This document shows, in pieces, positions 61,035 to 62,688 of a DNA stretch of 62,688 nt. The DNA is from Gemmatimonadaceae bacterium. Lineage in GTDB: Bacteria; Latescibacterota; UBA2968; UBA8231. Location of the stretch: assembly GCA_026706075.1 (NCBI GenBank), contig JAPOZM010000077.1, positions 1 through 62,688 of the forward strand, read 5' to 3'. A program made the position numbers and the translations under genes. Position 1 is the first letter of the stretch. Each line of letters begins with the position of its first letter. The notes beneath the pieces were generated by a model. The model did no database searches and had not been told where the DNA came from. It saw nothing but the letters and a program-made list of their open reading frames with translations.

Positions 61035-62688
61035 TCAGTAGGTGACCGTGACCCCCCGTGCCTCGAGGGCGGGGATCTGCTCGTTGATCGCCTGCTCGCT
61101 GAGGGGGTTGCGCTCCAAACGTATCGTATCGCCTTCACCCAGACCGGGATTGGCGACCAGGGGACCGATGTCCTGAATCTCGTTGCCCCTCAGGCTCAGC
61201 CATCTCAAGGTGGGAAGGGAGGTCAGAGGACTCACATCGACGATCTCGTTGCCGCCCAGCTCCAGGTGTTCCAGGCGAGTCAGGGAGGCCAGGGGACTCA
61301 CGTCGACGATCCGGTTTGCACCCAGCCTCAGCAGATCCAGGCGGGTCAGGGTGGCCAGGGGACTCACGTCGACGATCCGGTTTCCACCCAGCCTAAGCTC
61401 CTCCAGGAGAGTCAGGGAGGCCAGAGGGCTCACGTCGACGATCTCATTGCCGTCCAGCCTCAGCAGATCCAGGCGGGTCAGGGAGGCCAGAGGGCTCACG
61501 TCGATGATCTGGTTCCAACCCGCCCCAAGCCACGTCAAGTTGGTCAGGGAGGCCAGAGGACTCACGTCGACGATCCGGTTTCCACTCACCCAGAGCCACT
61601 TCAAGTTGGTCAGGGAGGCGAGAGGGCTGACATCGACGATCCCATTGGCCCACAGCTCCAGCCACTCAAGGCGGGTCAGGGTGGCCAGGGGGCTCACGTC
61701 GATGATCCGGTTCTCACGCAGGACCAGCCATTCCAGGCGGGTCAAGGAAGCCAGGGGGCTCAACTCCGCGATCTCGTTGTTGCCAAGCCGCAGCCATCTC
61801 AGGCGGGTCAGGGAGGCCAGAGGACTCACATCGACGATCCGGTTCTCGGACAGGGACAGACCTGTCAAGTTGGTCAGCAAGACCAGGGGGCTCACGTCCA
61901 CGATCTGATGCCATGTGAGATCGAGACCTGTCACGGCGGAGGCTTCCGACCAGGTAACCGGGCCCCTGGATCTGCGCAGTCTCGTCAGTACCCACTTTTC
62001 CAGGTCCGATCCCGGGACCAGAATGAAGGTGCTGGTGAGGGTGATCGTGTCCTCGAGGAAAGCAGGGCTTTCGCCAGGTGCGTAGGGACTCAAGAGCACC
62101 CTTACAGGAAGGGCGCTCACTTCTCCCAGTGACCTCCGGTACTGGTCCTGGAGGTGATCGATCAGCCGGGCGGCAGGCTCCGCGTGAGCCAGGTCGAGAG
62201 CCAGCGCGGTGTTGCTGTCGATCCATACCGCCACCCGCCCCGTACGGCCCCGCCAGCGCTCCTGCAGAAAGGCGGTCACCGCCTCCCAGTCCGTGAGCTC
62301 CTGCCCTTCCTCCTGGGCCAGGATCCCCTCGGCACCCGGCTCGACCCGCCAGTCGATGGCGGCCAGTCCCGCCGGCAGGTCCTCGGGCTCACTGCTCTTC
62401 AGCGCGAGGCGCAGGGGGTCCCCCCCAAGGCGCGCCCACACCAGGGTCTCCTGGAGCAGACCGGACGGATCGACGCAGTGAAGGGCGGCCAGGCTGTCCG
62501 GCCGGCCCTGAAACTCCACCTGGATGCCGCCCAGGGCCTGCCCGGCTTCATCCGCCAGATCCACCCACAGGCCGCGGGGAAACTCCGCAGATTCGATCAG
62601 CACCCGGCCGGTGGCATCGCTCGCCGCCTGCGCCCGGCCGGTGCTGTCCGTTCCGGCGGCGAAGGGGTACTCCGTCTGTGCTGCCGCC
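61035..62688 (-). CDS. Internalin-like leucine-rich-repeat protein (5' end beyond the window)
   Basis: At least 551 residues. The frame is open to the right edge with no signal peptide in view, so the start lies outside. The N-terminal part visible (QALGGIQVEFQGRPDSLAAL; RVAVWIDSNTALALDLAHAE) is not assigned. About eleven or twelve 22-residue repeats of the type IVDVSPLASLTRLxxLxLxxN follow, the internalin/SDS22 class, capped by RLERNPLSEQAINEQIPALE. Such domains bind proteins or glycans. No membrane anchor or sorting tail is present at this end, so anchoring, if any, would be N-terminal. Confidence 0.85.
   Translation of the reverse strand, partial: AAAQTEYPFAAGTDSTGRAQAASDATGRVLIESAEFPRGLWVDLADEAGQALGGIQVEFQGRPDSLAALHCVDPSGLLQETLVWARLGGDPLRLALKSSEPEDLPAGLAAIDWRVEPGAEGILAQEEGQELTDWEAVTAFLQERWRGRTGRVAVWIDSNTALALDLAHAEPAARLIDHLQDQYRRSLGEVSALPVRVLLSPYAPGESPAFLEDTITLTSTFILVPGSDLEKWVLTRLRRSRGPVTWSEASAVTGLDLTWHQIVDVSPLVLLTNLTGLSLSENRIVDVSPLASLTRLRWLRLGNNEIAELSPLASLTRLEWLVLRENRIIDVSPLATLTRLEWLELWANGIVDVSPLASLTNLKWLWVSGNRIVDVSPLASLTNLTWLGAGWNQIIDVSPLASLTRLDLLRLDGNEIVDVSPLASLTLLEELRLGGNRIVDVSPLATLTRLDLLRLGANRIVDVSPLASLTRLEHLELGGNEIVDVSPLTSLPTLRWLSLRGNEIQDIGPLVANPGLGEGDTIRLERNPLSEQAINEQIPALEARGVTVTY
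61195..61920 (-). repeat. 66-bp coding tandem repeats of the LRR gene
   Basis: About eleven units of 66 bp encode the 22-residue LRRs, many sharing a GGGGCTCACGTCGAYGATC-type core at the DNA level (plus strand). The high similarity suggests recent expansion or homogenisation. Confidence 0.85.

Noticed and set aside
61195..61920. Regular repeats as a CRISPR array
   Set aside because: They are contiguous 66-bp coding units for leucine-rich repeats with no spacers, and no cas genes are nearby.

Overview
The window is GC-rich DNA from a Gram-negative bacterium that looks like a member of the FCB superphylum outside classical Bacteroidetes (a Latescibacterota-, Eisenbacteria- or Krumholzibacteriota-like lineage). 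The evidence is indirect. Three large secreted proteins end in the same NPFN...WDGRDxxGR...SGxYxYRL sorting-type tail (type IX-like or FlgD-Ig-like). There are two TonB-dependent receptors, one with a DUF4249 lipoprotein partner, many lipoproteins, and an operon of sugar-phosphate isomerases, a class III aminotransferase and a sulfatase-fold enzyme. I cannot fix the phylum from this window.

Layout. 1-7159: a modular fibronectin-III/cadherin-like adhesin broken by two apparent one-base deletions, followed by a decayed mosaic copy. 7230-12752: a giant WD40/Big/dockerin-like secreted protein with an HEXXH domain. 12769-14342: a phytanoyl-CoA-dioxygenase-like and Yip1-like gene pair. 14436-14551: a promoter and tRNA-Glu(CTC). 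14563-17073: a small exported protein, an AlbA_2/GHKL ATP-binding protein and 11-bp G-tract tandem repeats. 17074-20982: a channel-like membrane protein, two envelope genes and thyA; a 40-bp copy of the thyA start lies in front of the two envelope genes, marking a recombination junction.

20999-36297 is a seven-gene minus-strand operon. In transcription order it encodes an ABC ATPase, an ABC-2 permease fused to a peptidase-M1-like ectodomain, a TolC-type outer-membrane protein, a membrane-fusion protein, an RND permease, a second RND permease fused in one polypeptide to an ABC ATPase, and a small ABC permease. The RND-ABC fusion, whose ATPase domain also appears split by an inserted membrane segment, is the most unusual protein here.

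36427-45077: an epimerase and acetyltransferase pair, then a five-gene carbohydrate-type operon whose sulfatase-fold enzyme has threonine where sulfatases carry the formylglycine cysteine. 45401-48722: a TonB receptor with its DUF4249 lipoprotein.

48772-58627 is a probable stress regulon. A WYL-domain regulator lies beside five nearly identical promoter elements, all reading on the minus strand: a palindrome with GTCGCA halves around a conserved GATCT, then 7-8 bp, then a YAGNWW-type -10 box. They precede clpP plus an AAA+ ATPase gene, three small lipoprotein genes, and a 34-codon ORF that leads to a DUF4377 lipoprotein gene. The geometry resembles the mycobacterial PafBC DNA-damage promoter, also bound by WYL proteins. 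The window ends in a VIT/VWA secreted protein and a leucine-rich-repeat protein cut by the right edge.
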